Source: Rudanella lutea DSM 19387 (GTDB lineage: Bacteria > Bacteroidota > Bacteroidia > Cytophagales > Spirosomataceae). From it: a stretch of 64,000 nt of DNA. Every line of letters starts with the position of its first letter. Position 1 is the stretch's first letter. The notes beneath the pieces were generated by a model. It was not told the origin of the DNA. It did no database searches and saw only the letters and a list, made by a program, of their open reading frames with translations. The stretch is from the NCBI RefSeq assembly GCF_000383955.1, contig NZ_KB913013.1, positions 3,987,694 through 4,051,693 of the forward strand. The letters are read 5' to 3'. Positions 16,761 through 25,787 of the stretch are shown one piece after another. The translations under genes and the position numbers were made by a program.

Positions 16761-17222
16761 ATGGCATCATCATCCATTGTAAAGCAGGTGGACGTCCGAA
16801 ACCGGCGTGCCTCCTTCGAATATCATTTTCTGGAAACATTCACCGCCGGTATTGTACTGACGGGGACCGAAATTAAATCCATTCGGCAGGGGAAAGTAAA
16901 CCTGACCGATGCGTACTGTCTGTTTCTGAACAACGAGCTGTTTATCCGCAGCATGAATATCTCGCCGTACACCGAAGGTACCTACAATAACCACGAACCC
17001 CTACGCGATCGGAAGCTCCTGCTGACCAAACGCGAGATTAGGCGGCTGACGGAGAAGCTAAAAGATCAGGGGTTAACCATTGTGCCCGTGCGTATGTACA
17101 CCACCGACCGGGGCTTTGCGAAAATCGATATTGCCCTCGCAAAAGGTAAAAAACTGTACGACAAGCGCGATAGTATCAAGGAGCGCGACGTTACGCGGGA
17201 GATGCAGCGCGAGCGGTATTAA
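16761..17222 (+). CDS. smpB: SsrA-binding protein SmpB
   Basis: A 153-residue SmpB, the tmRNA partner in trans-translation rescue of stalled ribosomes. The OB-fold landmarks are present: VRNRRASFEYHFLETFTAGI, LTGTEIKSIRQGKVNLTDAY, HEPLRDRKLLLTKREIRRL and the basic C-terminus AKGKKLYDKRDSIKERD. Typical length. It is convergent with uvrA; a perfect 29-base inverted repeat lies between the two stops. Upstream is an unusually long spacer with hairpins. The ssrA gene itself is not in the window. Confidence 0.97.
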   Translation: MASSSIVKQVDVRNRRASFEYHFLETFTAGIVLTGTEIKSIRQGKVNLTDAYCLFLNNELFIRSMNISPYTEGTYNNHEPLRDRKLLLTKREIRRLTEKLKDQGLTIVPVRMYTTDRGFAKIDIALAKGKKLYDKRDSIKERDVTREMQRERY

Positions 17223-17230
17223 GTTTGAGG

Positions 17231-17301
17231 AGGCAGTTTGCAGTGGGCAGTAAGCAGTACTCTTGAGTCAGCTACTGCTTACTGCCCACTGCAAACTGCC
17301 T
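17231..17301. terminator. Perfect 29-base inverted repeat built from 7-base units (smpB/uvrA)
   Basis: Arms at 17231-17259 and 17273-17301 are perfectly complementary, with a 13-base loop. The arm has 7-base periodicity, four successive units of the form nGCAGTn (GGCAGTT, TGCAGTG, GGCAGTA, AGCAGTA). Lying between two convergent genes, it most likely works as a shared bidirectional terminator. Confidence 0.8.
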
Positions 17302-17304
17302 ACT

Positions 17305-20238
17305 TTATTTCAGCTCCATTGCCAGAAATTTGCCGGTGTAGCTGCCTTGTACTTTCGCTACTTTTTCGGGTACTCCCTCGGCGATGATCTGACCGCCTTT
17401 GTTGCCGCCTTCCGGCCCCAGGTCGATAATGTGATCCGACACTTTGATCACGTCCAGATTGTGCTCAATAATCAGAACCGTATTGCCTTTGTCGGCCAGT
17501 TTGTTGAGCACGTCGAGCAGGTGCGCAATATCCTGAAAATGCAGGCCCGTGGTCGGTTCGTCGAGGATGTACATGGTTTGGCCGGTATCTTTTTTAGAAA
17601 GCTCCTCGGCCAGCTTCACCCGTTGTGCTTCGCCCCCCGACAGGGTGGTGGCGTGTTGCCCCAGGGTGATGTACCCCAGACCCACATCGTTGAGGGTTTG
17701 CACCTTACGCAGAATTTTGGGTTGAGCCTCGAAAAACTCAAGCGCCTGCTCCACGGTCATATCGAGCACATCGGCAATAGACTTACCCTTGAAGCGGACT
17801 TCCAGCGTTTCGCGGTTGAAGCGCTTGCCCTTGCAGGTTTCGCACATTACGTGTACGTCGGGCAGAAACTCCATCTCGATTTTCTTCATGCCCGCGCCTT
17901 CGCAGTCTTCGCACCGGCCGCCCTTTACGTTGAACGAGAAACGGCCCGGTTTGTAGCCCCGTATCTTGGCTTCGGGCAATTCGGCAAAGAGCGCCCGAAT
18001 CTCCGAGAACATGCCCGTATACGTAGCCGGATTCGAGCGCGGGGTGCGCCCAATGGGTGATTGATCGACCTCAATGACTTTGTCCAGGTGCTCCAGCCCT
18101 TCCACCGATTTGTGGGGCAGTGCCTCCCGCTTCGATTTGTAAAAGTGCTTGTTAAGCACCGGAAACAGGGTTTCGTGAATGAGCGACGACTTACCTGACC
18201 CCGACACGCCCGTGATCGAAATCATCCGGCCGAGCGGCAGTTTGAGCGTTACGTTTTTGAGGTTATGGCCCGTAGCGCCTTTGATAACCAGAAACTTACC
18301 GTTGCCTTTACGCCGTTCTTTGGGGACTTCAATGGCACGACGGCCGCTGAGGTAATCGGCGGTGGTGCTGCCGTTGCGGATAAACTCGTCGGGGGTGCCG
18401 CGGCCTACCACCTGCCCGCCATGCCGCCCAGCTCCCGGCCCAATGTCGAGAATATAGTCCGACTCAAGCATCATGTCTTTGTCGTGTTCAACAACCAGCA
18501 CCGTGTTGCCCAGGTCACGTAGGTTCTTGAGCGAGTCGATCAGCTTGACGTTGTCGCGCTGATGCAAGCCGATGCTTGGCTCGTCCATGATGTATAGCAC
18601 ACCCACAAGCTGTGTTCCGATCTGGGTGGCCAGTCGGATGCGCTGCGCTTCGCCCCCCGACAGAGTTCGGAGCGGGCGGTCGAGGGTGAGGTAGTCGAGG
18701 CCAATATCGAGCAGAAAGCCGATCCGTTTCCGAATCTCTTTCAGTACCTCTTTACCAATCACGTTTTGGCGGTCGGTCAGGCGGCTTTCGAGGTCGGTGG
18801 TCCAGGCCGACAGCTCCGAAATGTCCATCTGAGCCAACTCAGAGATGTTTTTGTCGGCAATTTTGAAATACAGCGACTCTTTTTTCAACCGGGCACCGTT
18901 GCAGTCGGGGCAGGGCTTAATGACCATGAAGTCTTTGAGCCACTCCTGAATTTTTTCGGAACCGTTTTCCTGCTGCCGTTTCAGAAAGTTGATGATGCCC
19001 TCAAACTTGAACTGATAATAGTCGGTGCCGGGATGTTTCTTGGAAGGCATAGTGGCCTCTTCCTCTGTACCATAGAGCAACGCCTGTAGCAGGTCATCGG
19101 GGTATTTTTCGAGGGGCGTGGTCAGGCTGAGTTTGTATTTTTTCAGGATAACCTCGATCTCTTTGAAAAACCACAGCTCCCGGTACTCGCCGAGTGGGGC
19201 AATAGCCCCGCGGCTCACACTCAACTTCTTATCGGGAATAATCGACTCTTCGGTGATTTCTTCAACATGGCCAATACCCTGACAGGTAGGACACCAGCCA
19301 TAAGGCGAGTTGAACGAAAACGAGTTGGGCGATGGTTCGTCGTAACTGATGCCCGATTCCGGGTCCATCAGGTTCTGCGAGAAGTACACCAGTTGGGCCG
19401 GTCCGCCGGAGCGGTCGTCGCCGGTACCGACCAGCACCTGCATGGCTCCTTTGCCCTGCTTTAGCGCCGTTTGCACCGACTGACTCAACCTAAACCGCGT
19501 ATTCGATTCGTCGGCGGTGTCGCGCTTGGGCACCAGCCGGTCAATCACAATCTCAATATCGTGGATTTTGTACCGGTCGAGCTGCATTTTCGGGACAATA
19601 TCCTGCACCACCCCATCGACCCGAACCTTGGTATAGCCGAGTTTGGCAATCTGTACAAACAGTTCGCGGTAGTGTCCTTTGCGGCCGCGCACCACCGGAG
19701 CCAGCAGAGTAAGTTTCTGCCCTTCGTACTGTTCAATGATGGTGTCGATGATCTGATCCTGCGACTGCCGCTCCATTTTTCGACCTGTCACATACGAATA
19801 CGCATCACCAGCGCGGGCGTAGAGGAGCCGCAGGAAGTCGTAAATCTCGGTTGTGGTGCCTACGGTGGAGCGGGGGTTTTTGGAGGTGGTTTTCTGCTCA
19901 ATCGAGATAACTGGGCTCAACCCATCAATCTTATCGACGTCGGGCCGCTCCATATCGCCGATAAACGAGCGGGCATAGGCCGAAAAACTCTCCATGTACC
20001 GGCGTTGACCCTCGGCATAGATCGTGTCGAAAGCAAGCGACGATTTGCCGCTGCCGCTAATCCCCGTGACCACTACCAGCTTATTACGCGGAATGGTCAC
20101 GTCGATATTTTTGAGGTTATGTTCGCGGGCGCCGAGCACTTCAATTTGCTCATACCCCGTGAGGGCAATGTCGTTGAGGCCGGCAGAAGGCCCGGAAACC
20201 GGGCTTGTTTGCGACGTTAGTACGTTGTTGTTTGTCAC
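17305..20238 (-). CDS. uvrA: Excinuclease ABC subunit A
   Basis: A 977-residue UvrA, the damage-recognition ATPase of nucleotide excision repair. Two ABC modules are seen: Walker A at about 59-67 (GISGSGKSS) and ~676 (GVSGSGKSS); signatures [14 protein letters not shown] (~530) and [11 protein letters not shown] (~866); Walker B with [16 protein letters not shown] and [15 protein letters not shown]. Zinc modules: [10 protein letters not shown] (~314) with CPDCNGARL (~445), and CEDCEGAG...CETCKGKRF (~774-805). An N-terminal extension of about 25 residues precedes the conserved [16 protein letters not shown]. Full length and intact. Confidence 0.98.
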   Translation of the reverse strand: MTNNNVLTSQTSPVSGPSAGLNDIALTGYEQIEVLGAREHNLKNIDVTIPRNKLVVVTGISGSGKSSLAFDTIYAEGQRRYMESFSAYARSFIGDMERPDVDKIDGLSPVISIEQKTTSKNPRSTVGTTTEIYDFLRLLYARAGDAYSYVTGRKMERQSQDQIIDTIIEQYEGQKLTLLAPVVRGRKGHYRELFVQIAKLGYTKVRVDGVVQDIVPKMQLDRYKIHDIEIVIDRLVPKRDTADESNTRFRLSQSVQTALKQGKGAMQVLVGTGDDRSGGPAQLVYFSQNLMDPESGISYDEPSPNSFSFNSPYGWCPTCQGIGHVEEITEESIIPDKKLSVSRGAIAPLGEYRELWFFKEIEVILKKYKLSLTTPLEKYPDDLLQALLYGTEEEATMPSKKHPGTDYYQFKFEGIINFLKRQQENGSEKIQEWLKDFMVIKPCPDCNGARLKKESLYFKIADKNISELAQMDISELSAWTTDLESRLTDRQNVIGKEVLKEIRKRIGFLLDIGLDYLTLDRPLRTLSGGEAQRIRLATQIGTQLVGVLYIMDEPSIGLHQRDNVKLIDSLKNLRDLGNTVLVVEHDKDMMLESDYILDIGPGAGRHGGQVVGRGTPDEFIRNGSTTADYLSGRRAIEVPKERRKGNGKFLVIKGATGHNLKNVTLKLPLGRMISITGVSGSGKSSLIHETLFPVLNKHFYKSKREALPHKSVEGLEHLDKVIEVDQSPIGRTPRSNPATYTGMFSEIRALFAELPEAKIRGYKPGRFSFNVKGGRCEDCEGAGMKKIEMEFLPDVHVMCETCKGKRFNRETLEVRFKGKSIADVLDMTVEQALEFFEAQPKILRKVQTLNDVGLGYITLGQHATTLSGGEAQRVKLAEELSKKDTGQTMYILDEPTTGLHFQDIAHLLDVLNKLADKGNTVLIIEHNLDVIKVSDHIIDLGPEGGNKGGQIIAEGVPEKVAKVQGSYTGKFLAMELK

Positions 20239-20398
20239 GTTGTGTTATGCCCCCGGAGCGGTAGGCTTATTCTAAACAACAACGCAAAACAGGCGGGGGT
20301 TGGTTTCCGAAGTGTATAGGCAAATAAGCGGGGGTTTGTGACCTATTTAGCCAATCCCATTGTTTCTTCGTAACTTGGATAGTAAATCTGACCAGTCT

Positions 20399-20647
20399 AT
20401 GAACGTTCAATATCTGCATGATAGCAAGGGCAAGCTAACAGGCGTATTTATCCCGATTAGGGAGTGGGAAAAAATCAAAAAAAACGGCCGCTTGCCCGAC
20501 GAATCGCCGGCCGTTGACGATGCCTACGTTGAGCCAACAAAGGAAGAGATTGTTGAGGGGTTAAAACACGCGATTGAGGAGGTAAAGCTGCACCGCGCTG
20601 GCAAAATTAAACTGCAATCGGCCCGTGAGTTCCTCAAAGAGTTATGA
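20399..20647 (+). CDS. Putative antitoxin of a RelE/ParE-like module
   Basis: An 82-residue acidic/charged protein (YLHDSKGKLTGVFIPIREWEKIKK at the N-terminus, then a helical EEIVEGLKHAIEEVKLHRAGK and LQSAREFLKEL). The last helix and the 4-codon-scale overlap with a RelE/ParE-like toxin gene fit an antitoxin that wraps its toxin with the C-terminal part. I do not recognise a named antitoxin family. The ATG at 20399 is preferred to an upstream in-frame start at 20360, whose extra residues are not protein-like. Normally such antitoxins repress their own operon; no operator is obvious. Confidence 0.68.
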   Translation: MNVQYLHDSKGKLTGVFIPIREWEKIKKNGRLPDESPAVDDAYVEPTKEEIVEGLKHAIEEVKLHRAGKIKLQSAREFLKEL

Positions 20648-20963
20648 TGTTGTCGTGGCGGAAAGCTTTAAGAAAGCATCTCGCCACTTAGCCAGAAAAT
20701 ATGCATCTCTGTCTGGTGACATTGATAAGCTAATCTCTACTTTGGAAGAGACGCCTGAACAGGGTACGCCGATTGGTAAAAGCTGCTTCAAGGTTCGATT
20801 GAATATATCTTCCAAAAAGAAAGGCAAACGGGGTGGTGCCCGCGTCATTACCTACGTCCAGATTGTGGAGACCACCGTTTATTTGCTTACCATCTACGAC
20901 AAATCGGAGAAAGCAGACCTTACTGATGGTGAGCTAAACGATCTGCTGGGCAACCTTCCCTAA
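20625..20963 (+). CDS. RelE/ParE-superfamily toxin-like protein
   Basis: A 112-residue protein with the RelE/ParE layout: a first strand and helix SYDVVVAESFKKASRHLARKY, a second helix LSGDIDKLISTLEE, the Gly-Lys segment QGTPIGKSCFKVRLNISSK, then strands GGARVITYVQIVETTVYLLTIYDKSEKADL. Members cleave mRNA on the ribosome or poison gyrase; which applies here cannot be told. The start is a GTG inside the antitoxin gene (23-base overlap), implying translational coupling. Its last 4 bases overlap the convergent ATP-grasp gene. Toxicity is inferred from the family. Confidence 0.72.
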   Translation: MSSSKSYDVVVAESFKKASRHLARKYASLSGDIDKLISTLEETPEQGTPIGKSCFKVRLNISSKKKGKRGGARVITYVQIVETTVYLLTIYDKSEKADLTDGELNDLLGNLP

Positions 20964-22171
20964 CTCGTAGGTTTGTCGGGTACAGGGGCCGATGCGTGAA
21001 ACTCGGCATAAATACGGGCCATATACGTATCGAGCAGGTCCAGAACCCGTTCCCGGCTGCCCGACTGAACAATGAGCCCCACGTGATACTCCTTGTCGAG
21101 ACGCCACCAGATTTCGGGCTCGGTAAAGATGCTTTGGTCGGGCCATTGTTGACGAGCGAGCGAAACAATCAGGCCCGCGTAGTTTTGTTGCTCCGCCGGA
21201 ATGGAGTACGGTTGCCCCAAAGCTACGGCAGTTTCGAGCCGGGCCCACTCGGCCCAGAGATTAATGCCCGATGAGGCTTCGACGAGTTCGGCAATGTGGG
21301 CACCACCTACCCGTGAGGCCGTTTCGAGAAAGTAAAACTCCCCGTCATGGTCACCTTTGATAAACTCCGAATGCGAGGCACTGTACCGCATTCCGAATGC
21401 CTGCAACACCAGGCTATTGAGGTTGTGCAGGGCGGCTGTGTCGGGCGAGTCGAACGGCAGAATCCCCGTGCGGAACACGCCACCGCCATGCGCTACCTCC
21501 ATCGGGGTTGCCAGATACCCACTCGCCCGTGTGAACACCGGGTGGCTGTCGACCGATAACGAGTCGACGTGGAATACCTTACCCGGCTTGAACTGCTCAA
21601 TCAGGTAGTTATGGCGGTTGTCGCCCAGGCCGTGAATAACCTCCCAGGCCTCCTCAAGCGAGTCGACCCGCCGGATGCCCGTAGTAGAGGCTTCGGCGCG
21701 GGGTTTAATGAGCCACGGCCCCTCGGTGGTTTGCAGAAAGTGTGTGACTGTTTCGTCGTGGAAAAGCGGGCTGAACCCCGGCACCCGGATGCCAGCCGCC
21801 TGCGCCCGCATCCGCATGGCCAGTTTATCGCGGAAGTAGCGGGCGGTGGTTTGGCCCATCCCGTCGATACGGAATGTTTCCCGGACGAGGGCCCCTTTTT
21901 CCACGTCAAAATCATCCAGTGCGACCACCCGGTCGATTCGGCGGGAGCGCATCGTGTGCGACAGACCCAGAATCATCCGGTCCAGATTTTCGCTGTCATT
22001 GCTTTCGGTAGGCAGGTAAAACACCTCGTCGATGGCGTCGAACGGCCAGGGTTTATCGGCCAGTTTTTCAACCGTGAGCAGGTACACCGTGTGGCCAAGC
22101 TCTTTGCAGGCCCGCATGAAGGCCTCACCTTTGAAAAACGTAGCAATACAGAGAAACGAGAGTGGACGCAT
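20960..22171 (-). CDS. ATP-grasp domain carboxylate-amine ligase-like protein
   Basis: A 403-residue ATP-grasp protein. Its N-terminal Rossmann-like part reads LSFLCIATFFKGEAFMRACKELGHTVYLLT. The ATP-grasp core includes GPWLIKPRAEASTTGIRRVDS (nucleotide-binding lysine region), YLIEQFKPGKVFHVDSLS and FYFLETASRVGGAHIAELVEASSGINLWAEW, which carries the usual Mg-binding E and N/R pattern. Such enzymes join a carboxylate to an amine through an acyl phosphate. The substrate cannot be named and no biosynthetic cluster surrounds it. Full-length appearance; lone minus-strand gene meeting the toxin gene end to end. Confidence 0.82.
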   Translation of the reverse strand: MRPLSFLCIATFFKGEAFMRACKELGHTVYLLTVEKLADKPWPFDAIDEVFYLPTESNDSENLDRMILGLSHTMRSRRIDRVVALDDFDVEKGALVRETFRIDGMGQTTARYFRDKLAMRMRAQAAGIRVPGFSPLFHDETVTHFLQTTEGPWLIKPRAEASTTGIRRVDSLEEAWEVIHGLGDNRHNYLIEQFKPGKVFHVDSLSVDSHPVFTRASGYLATPMEVAHGGGVFRTGILPFDSPDTAALHNLNSLVLQAFGMRYSASHSEFIKGDHDGEFYFLETASRVGGAHIAELVEASSGINLWAEWARLETAVALGQPYSIPAEQQNYAGLIVSLARQQWPDQSIFTEPEIWWRLDKEYHVGLIVQSGSRERVLDLLDTYMARIYAEFHASAPVPDKPTS

Positions 22172-22249
22172 AGGATGTAAGGTCGATGTTCACCCTAAAC
22201 TACAACACGCCGACTGAATTTGCCAACGGCACCGACCCAGAGGTCTATT

Positions 22250-23701
22250 TTACAACGTTCGTAACCAGTCGATCAGCAGCCGAATCCCGAAGCCTGTACC
22301 GTTTTTCTGGCTGCCAAACTCGGTATCTCCAAAGGCAGTGCCGGCAATGTCGAGGTGGGCCCAGGCGGGGTGATTTTCGGTGAATACTTCCAAAAACTTA
22401 CCCGCCGATATAGCCCCGGCCATGGGCTTGCCACTAAAGTTTTTGAGGTCGGCTACGTCGGAGCGGATGTCTTCGGCGTACACGTCCCAAAGAGGCAGTC
22501 GCCAAACTCGCTCGCCGGTTTGGGTACCGGCCCGGTTCAGGGCCTCGGCCAGCTCGTCGTTGTTGGTAAATAGCCCGGCCGCATGGTAGCCCAGGGTGGC
22601 AATTACGCTGCCGGTAAGCGTCGCGAGATCAATCAGCACATCGGGGCCGTAGTTGCGCACCATGTAGCCCAGCCCGTCGGCCAGAATAATGCGGCCTTCG
22701 GCATCGGTGTCAATTACCTCGATGGTTTTGCCGAGGTACGAGCCAATCACATCGCCCGGCCTGGTGGCACTGCCATCGACCATGTTTTCGGTTGAGGGCA
22801 CAATCCCGATCAGGTGTACCGGCAGTTTGAGCTTGGCGGCTACTTCGAGTGTACCCAACACAGCCGCGGCCCCGCCCATGTCCGATTTCATCAGGTGCAT
22901 GTTGGCCGACGGTTTGATCGAGATACCACCCGTATCGAACGTGATTCCTTTGCCCACCAGACCCACTTTCTTGGCATTTGGCGCGTTGTCGGGCTTGTAC
23001 TCGGCGATAATGAACACCGGCTCGTGATCGCTGCCCCGGTTCACGGCCAACAGCGCCTGTAGCCCCTCCTGCACTATTTGGGCCTTGTTTAGTACCCGCA
23101 CTGCATACCCGTATTGCTGGCCTGATGTCACGGCCCAATCGGCGAGGGTTTGGGGTGTTTTGTAGTTAGAAGGCGCGTTCATCAGGTTCATGATCTGCCG
23201 CTGGGTCTGGGCAATAGCTTCGGCCCGCCCGAGCGCGTCGGTATAGGCTGCCGGGTCGTTGACGAGCAAGCTGAGTTGGCCGTTTTCGCCGTAAAACGCC
23301 GGGCCTTCGGGCTTGTCGGTCTGGTACAGCTTCAGGTCATATCCACCCCCGTACGCGCCGAGCACAACCCCCTCCAGCGCGTCGGGCCCATACAGGCGCA
23401 AATCGACGCCTACGTGCTGCGGGAGCCTGCTTTTCTGGTCGTAAAAGAACTTACGGAAGGTGCGGAACCACTCATTGACGCCCGGTGCTTTGCCCAACCC
23501 GATCAGGTATGTTTTGCGGCCGTCGGGTTGGTAAATAGGCAAAACGTCTTTGGCGTCGGCCTTAAAATCGGCTTCGAGTGTTGAGGTTGGCAGTCGCACC
23601 GTGCGGGCCAACTCGGTTAATGTAGCCGAAAGGTTGTCGTTCTGAACAACCGGAATAAGAAGGGTATCGGGCGTGGCCGACTGCAAAATTGATAGGTGCA
23701 T
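22250..23701 (-). CDS. Leucyl aminopeptidase, M17 family
   Basis: A 483-residue M17 metallo-aminopeptidase (PepA type), a cytosolic hexamer that removes N-terminal residues. The catalytic domain shows VGLVGKGITFDTGGISIKPSANMHLMKSDMGGAAAVLG, with the metal-binding Lys and Asp residues, and VIDTDAEGRIILADGLGYM, the DAEGR motif with metal ligands Asp and Glu. The N-terminal macro-like domain (1-~170) is divergent, as usual. It ends PAWAHLDIAGTAF...GFGIRLLIDWL, the family's C-terminus. It starts 27 bases downstream of the esterase gene on the same strand, so the pair may be co-transcribed. Confidence 0.95.
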   Translation of the reverse strand: MHLSILQSATPDTLLIPVVQNDNLSATLTELARTVRLPTSTLEADFKADAKDVLPIYQPDGRKTYLIGLGKAPGVNEWFRTFRKFFYDQKSRLPQHVGVDLRLYGPDALEGVVLGAYGGGYDLKLYQTDKPEGPAFYGENGQLSLLVNDPAAYTDALGRAEAIAQTQRQIMNLMNAPSNYKTPQTLADWAVTSGQQYGYAVRVLNKAQIVQEGLQALLAVNRGSDHEPVFIIAEYKPDNAPNAKKVGLVGKGITFDTGGISIKPSANMHLMKSDMGGAAAVLGTLEVAAKLKLPVHLIGIVPSTENMVDGSATRPGDVIGSYLGKTIEVIDTDAEGRIILADGLGYMVRNYGPDVLIDLATLTGSVIATLGYHAAGLFTNNDELAEALNRAGTQTGERVWRLPLWDVYAEDIRSDVADLKNFSGKPMAGAISAGKFLEVFTENHPAWAHLDIAGTAFGDTEFGSQKNGTGFGIRLLIDWLRTL

Positions 23702-23728
23702 GGGAACAGATGGATAAAACGAGGGGCT

Positions 23729-24817
23729 TCAGACGGCTGGTTGCGAGTAGAATAGCCACTCCAGTGCCGCCGGAAATTCGCGGCCCCAATGTACTTCCTG
23801 ATGGGCTCCGTCGGGGTCGACGGAGAGGTAAATGTCGATGGGTTGCCCCTTGTAGCACTGTTTCAGGAGGGAATCCTGAAACCGTTGCAGGTTGGGAACC
23901 ATGTATTTCGATTCGGTTTCGCCCCCGTACACGTAGATGCGCATAGGCGAGGGCGTCTGGAACCGGATGGCATCGAAATAGATTTTGGGCGAGATCCAGA
24001 GCGAGGGCGAAAACACCATGAGCCGCCCGAAAATGTGGGGGTGCAGCAGCCCCCCGTAAATGCTGATGAGCCCACCCAGCGAGCTGCCGCCCAGGCCGGT
24101 ATGCGGGGCATCGGGCCGGGTTCGGTACTGCGCATCAATGGCAGGCTTGAGCGTTTGGGCAATAAAAGCCAGATACGCCCGACCACGCCCTTGCGCCATC
24201 CGGCTTTTGTGAATCGTAAACTCTTCGATGCGCTGTTGATAGCCGTGGTCGATAGTGACCAGAATCACCTCATGATGTTGCCGGGCGGCCAGAATCGCCA
24301 TTTTTTGTTCTACGCCCCACGAGCCGTACCCCTCGCCTTCGCCAATTAGGTTCTGGCCATCGTGGAGGTACAAAACCGGGTAGCGTTTGTCGGGGTTCTG
24401 GTGGTAATCGTAGGGCAGGAGTACCCGGACCCGGCGCGAAGCACCCAGCTGAGGGGCGTAAAAATCGGAACTCAACACCTCCAGATGCGGCACCAGCGCC
24501 GGGTTGAACGCCTGACCCGATAAGCGCCAGTGGGGTACAAAATCCTGCTGAAACTCGGTGCCCGGACTCAAAACCCGGTTGGGGCGGCTTTCGCCCGCGC
24601 CGGTCAGCTCAACGCTGTCCCAGCCACCCCGTGTGTACTTGTACTCGACAATGTCGGGTAGCCGAATGTCGGCCGGAAACGTCAGGGTGTAGGTTCCGGG
24701 GCCCGACCGTTGCAGTTGAAACACATCCAGATCGGGGTGCCAGCCGCAAAAATTGCCCGACACAAAAACCGGTCGGTCGTCGGTAACGGAGGTATTCAGT
24801 TCCAGTCGTAGCGGCAT
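23729..24817 (-). CDS. Putative esterase (alpha/beta hydrolase) with N-terminal beta-sandwich
   Basis: A 362-residue protein. Residues ~1-105 resemble a carbohydrate-binding-module-48-like beta-sandwich (VFVSGNFCGWHPDLDVFQL, YEYKY-type strand IVEYKYTRGGWDSVEL). The rest is a putative-esterase alpha/beta hydrolase: RVLLPYDYHQNPDKRYPVLYLHDGQNL and the nucleophile elbow GLGGSSLGGLIS, with acid and His expected in MRIYVYGGETES and DPDGAHQEVHWGREFP. No signal peptide is evident, so it is probably cytoplasmic. It may act like IroE/Fes-type or feruloyl esterases; the substrate is unknown. Confidence 0.87.
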   Translation of the reverse strand: MPLRLELNTSVTDDRPVFVSGNFCGWHPDLDVFQLQRSGPGTYTLTFPADIRLPDIVEYKYTRGGWDSVELTGAGESRPNRVLSPGTEFQQDFVPHWRLSGQAFNPALVPHLEVLSSDFYAPQLGASRRVRVLLPYDYHQNPDKRYPVLYLHDGQNLIGEGEGYGSWGVEQKMAILAARQHHEVILVTIDHGYQQRIEEFTIHKSRMAQGRGRAYLAFIAQTLKPAIDAQYRTRPDAPHTGLGGSSLGGLISIYGGLLHPHIFGRLMVFSPSLWISPKIYFDAIRFQTPSPMRIYVYGGETESKYMVPNLQRFQDSLLKQCYKGQPIDIYLSVDPDGAHQEVHWGREFPAALEWLFYSQPAV

Positions 24818-24898
24818 AGCGCGTTCGGCAAATCCAAAGCCAGATTATACTCGCCCAACACGGTGGCCGGGCGAATGGTTTGTTGGCGGTTGGGTCAA

Positions 24899-25528
24899 CT
24901 ACCCATTTGGCATCCACTCGGTTTGCACGCCGGGTAGCTGACTCAGTCGGTCGAGTACGCTGTTGACCTGCGTTTTGCGCATAGATACCTCCAGCGTAGG
25001 CTCGTTGTCGAATGATTGGCTCAGGACCGTCAGTTGTTGCTCTTTCACCAGCCGCATCACGCTGTTCATCTGCTCGAAACTGAACCGAATTCGGTACTGC
25101 TCATCAATTGTACGGGTCTCGAACCGGGCGTTGGCGAGGGCCTCGACCGTAGCGCTTTTGTAGGCGTTGATCAGCCCCGGTACTCCCAGCAGGGTTCCGC
25201 CAAAATAGCGCACCACCACCACCAGTATATTGGTGAGCGGTTGACCCGGTTTGTCGTGGCTGTAAATCGTATTTAGAATCGGCCGTCCGGCAGTGCCGCT
25301 TGGTTCACCGTCGTCGTTGACCCGGTAATGGTCCTTCCCCAAGCCCAGCCGGTAGGCGTAGCAATGGTGAGCCGCTTTGGGGTGTTGCTGGCGCAGGGTT
25401 TCGAGCCGTTGTTTGGCGTCTGTCTCCGACCGGATCGGGTAGGCGTAGGCCAGAAAGCGGCTGCCCCGGTCGCGAAACTGCCCCTCGGTGGGTTCGGAAA
25501 GCGTGCAAAAAGTGTCGTCAAAAAGCAT
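24899..25528 (-). CDS. YigZ/IMPACT family protein (UPF0029)
   Basis: A 209-residue IMPACT-family protein. The N-terminal UPF0029 domain carries RGSRFLAYAYPIRSE, HHCYAYRLG, DDGEPSGTAGRPIL and ILVVVVRYFGGTLLGVPGLINAYKSA, which are diagnostic. The C-terminal DUF1949-like ferredoxin fold covers ~135-205. Eukaryotic IMPACT regulates the GCN2 kinase; the bacterial role is unsettled. Typical length. Located 81 bases upstream of the esterase gene on the same strand. Confidence 0.93.
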   Translation of the reverse strand: MLFDDTFCTLSEPTEGQFRDRGSRFLAYAYPIRSETDAKQRLETLRQQHPKAAHHCYAYRLGLGKDHYRVNDDGEPSGTAGRPILNTIYSHDKPGQPLTNILVVVVRYFGGTLLGVPGLINAYKSATVEALANARFETRTIDEQYRIRFSFEQMNSVMRLVKEQQLTVLSQSFDNEPTLEVSMRKTQVNSVLDRLSQLPGVQTEWMPNG

Positions 25529-25634
25529 TCTACTGACCAGAAGGTGGCCTGTTATTCAGATAATAGACAAAATTAAGACTTAATTAAACCATCATTTGGT
25601 ATTGGTGTTATGATTCGTATATTTGGAATCGTTA

Positions 25635-25764
25635 CCTGTAGAAAATACGGCATAAATACCGTACAGGCTATCTTTATTCTTCAGCCTGATAACCCCCCGC
25701 CGTACGTACGATCCTGCTTATGTTCAATCCCTGAACGGAGCGCGGCTTTGGCTTGGGCTCCGTT
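25635..25764 (+). promoter_or_regulatory. Two hairpins in the leader of the SNF2 gene
   Basis: A hairpin with nested arms (CCTGT/ACAGG outside, TACGG/CCGTA inside) spans about 25635-25667. A second, AACGGAGC (25734-25741) with GCTCCGTT (25757-25764) followed by TTGA, ends 23 bases before the start codon. The second resembles a weak terminator and could act as an attenuator; this is inference. Confidence 0.35.
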
Positions 25765-25787
25765 TTGAGAATCCTCTTGACCGTCGC

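Noticed and set aside
17231-17301. CRISPR repeat or IS end
   Set aside because: The 29-base length is CRISPR-like, but there are only two arms, inverted, with a 13-base loop and no spacers or cas genes; no transposase is nearby.
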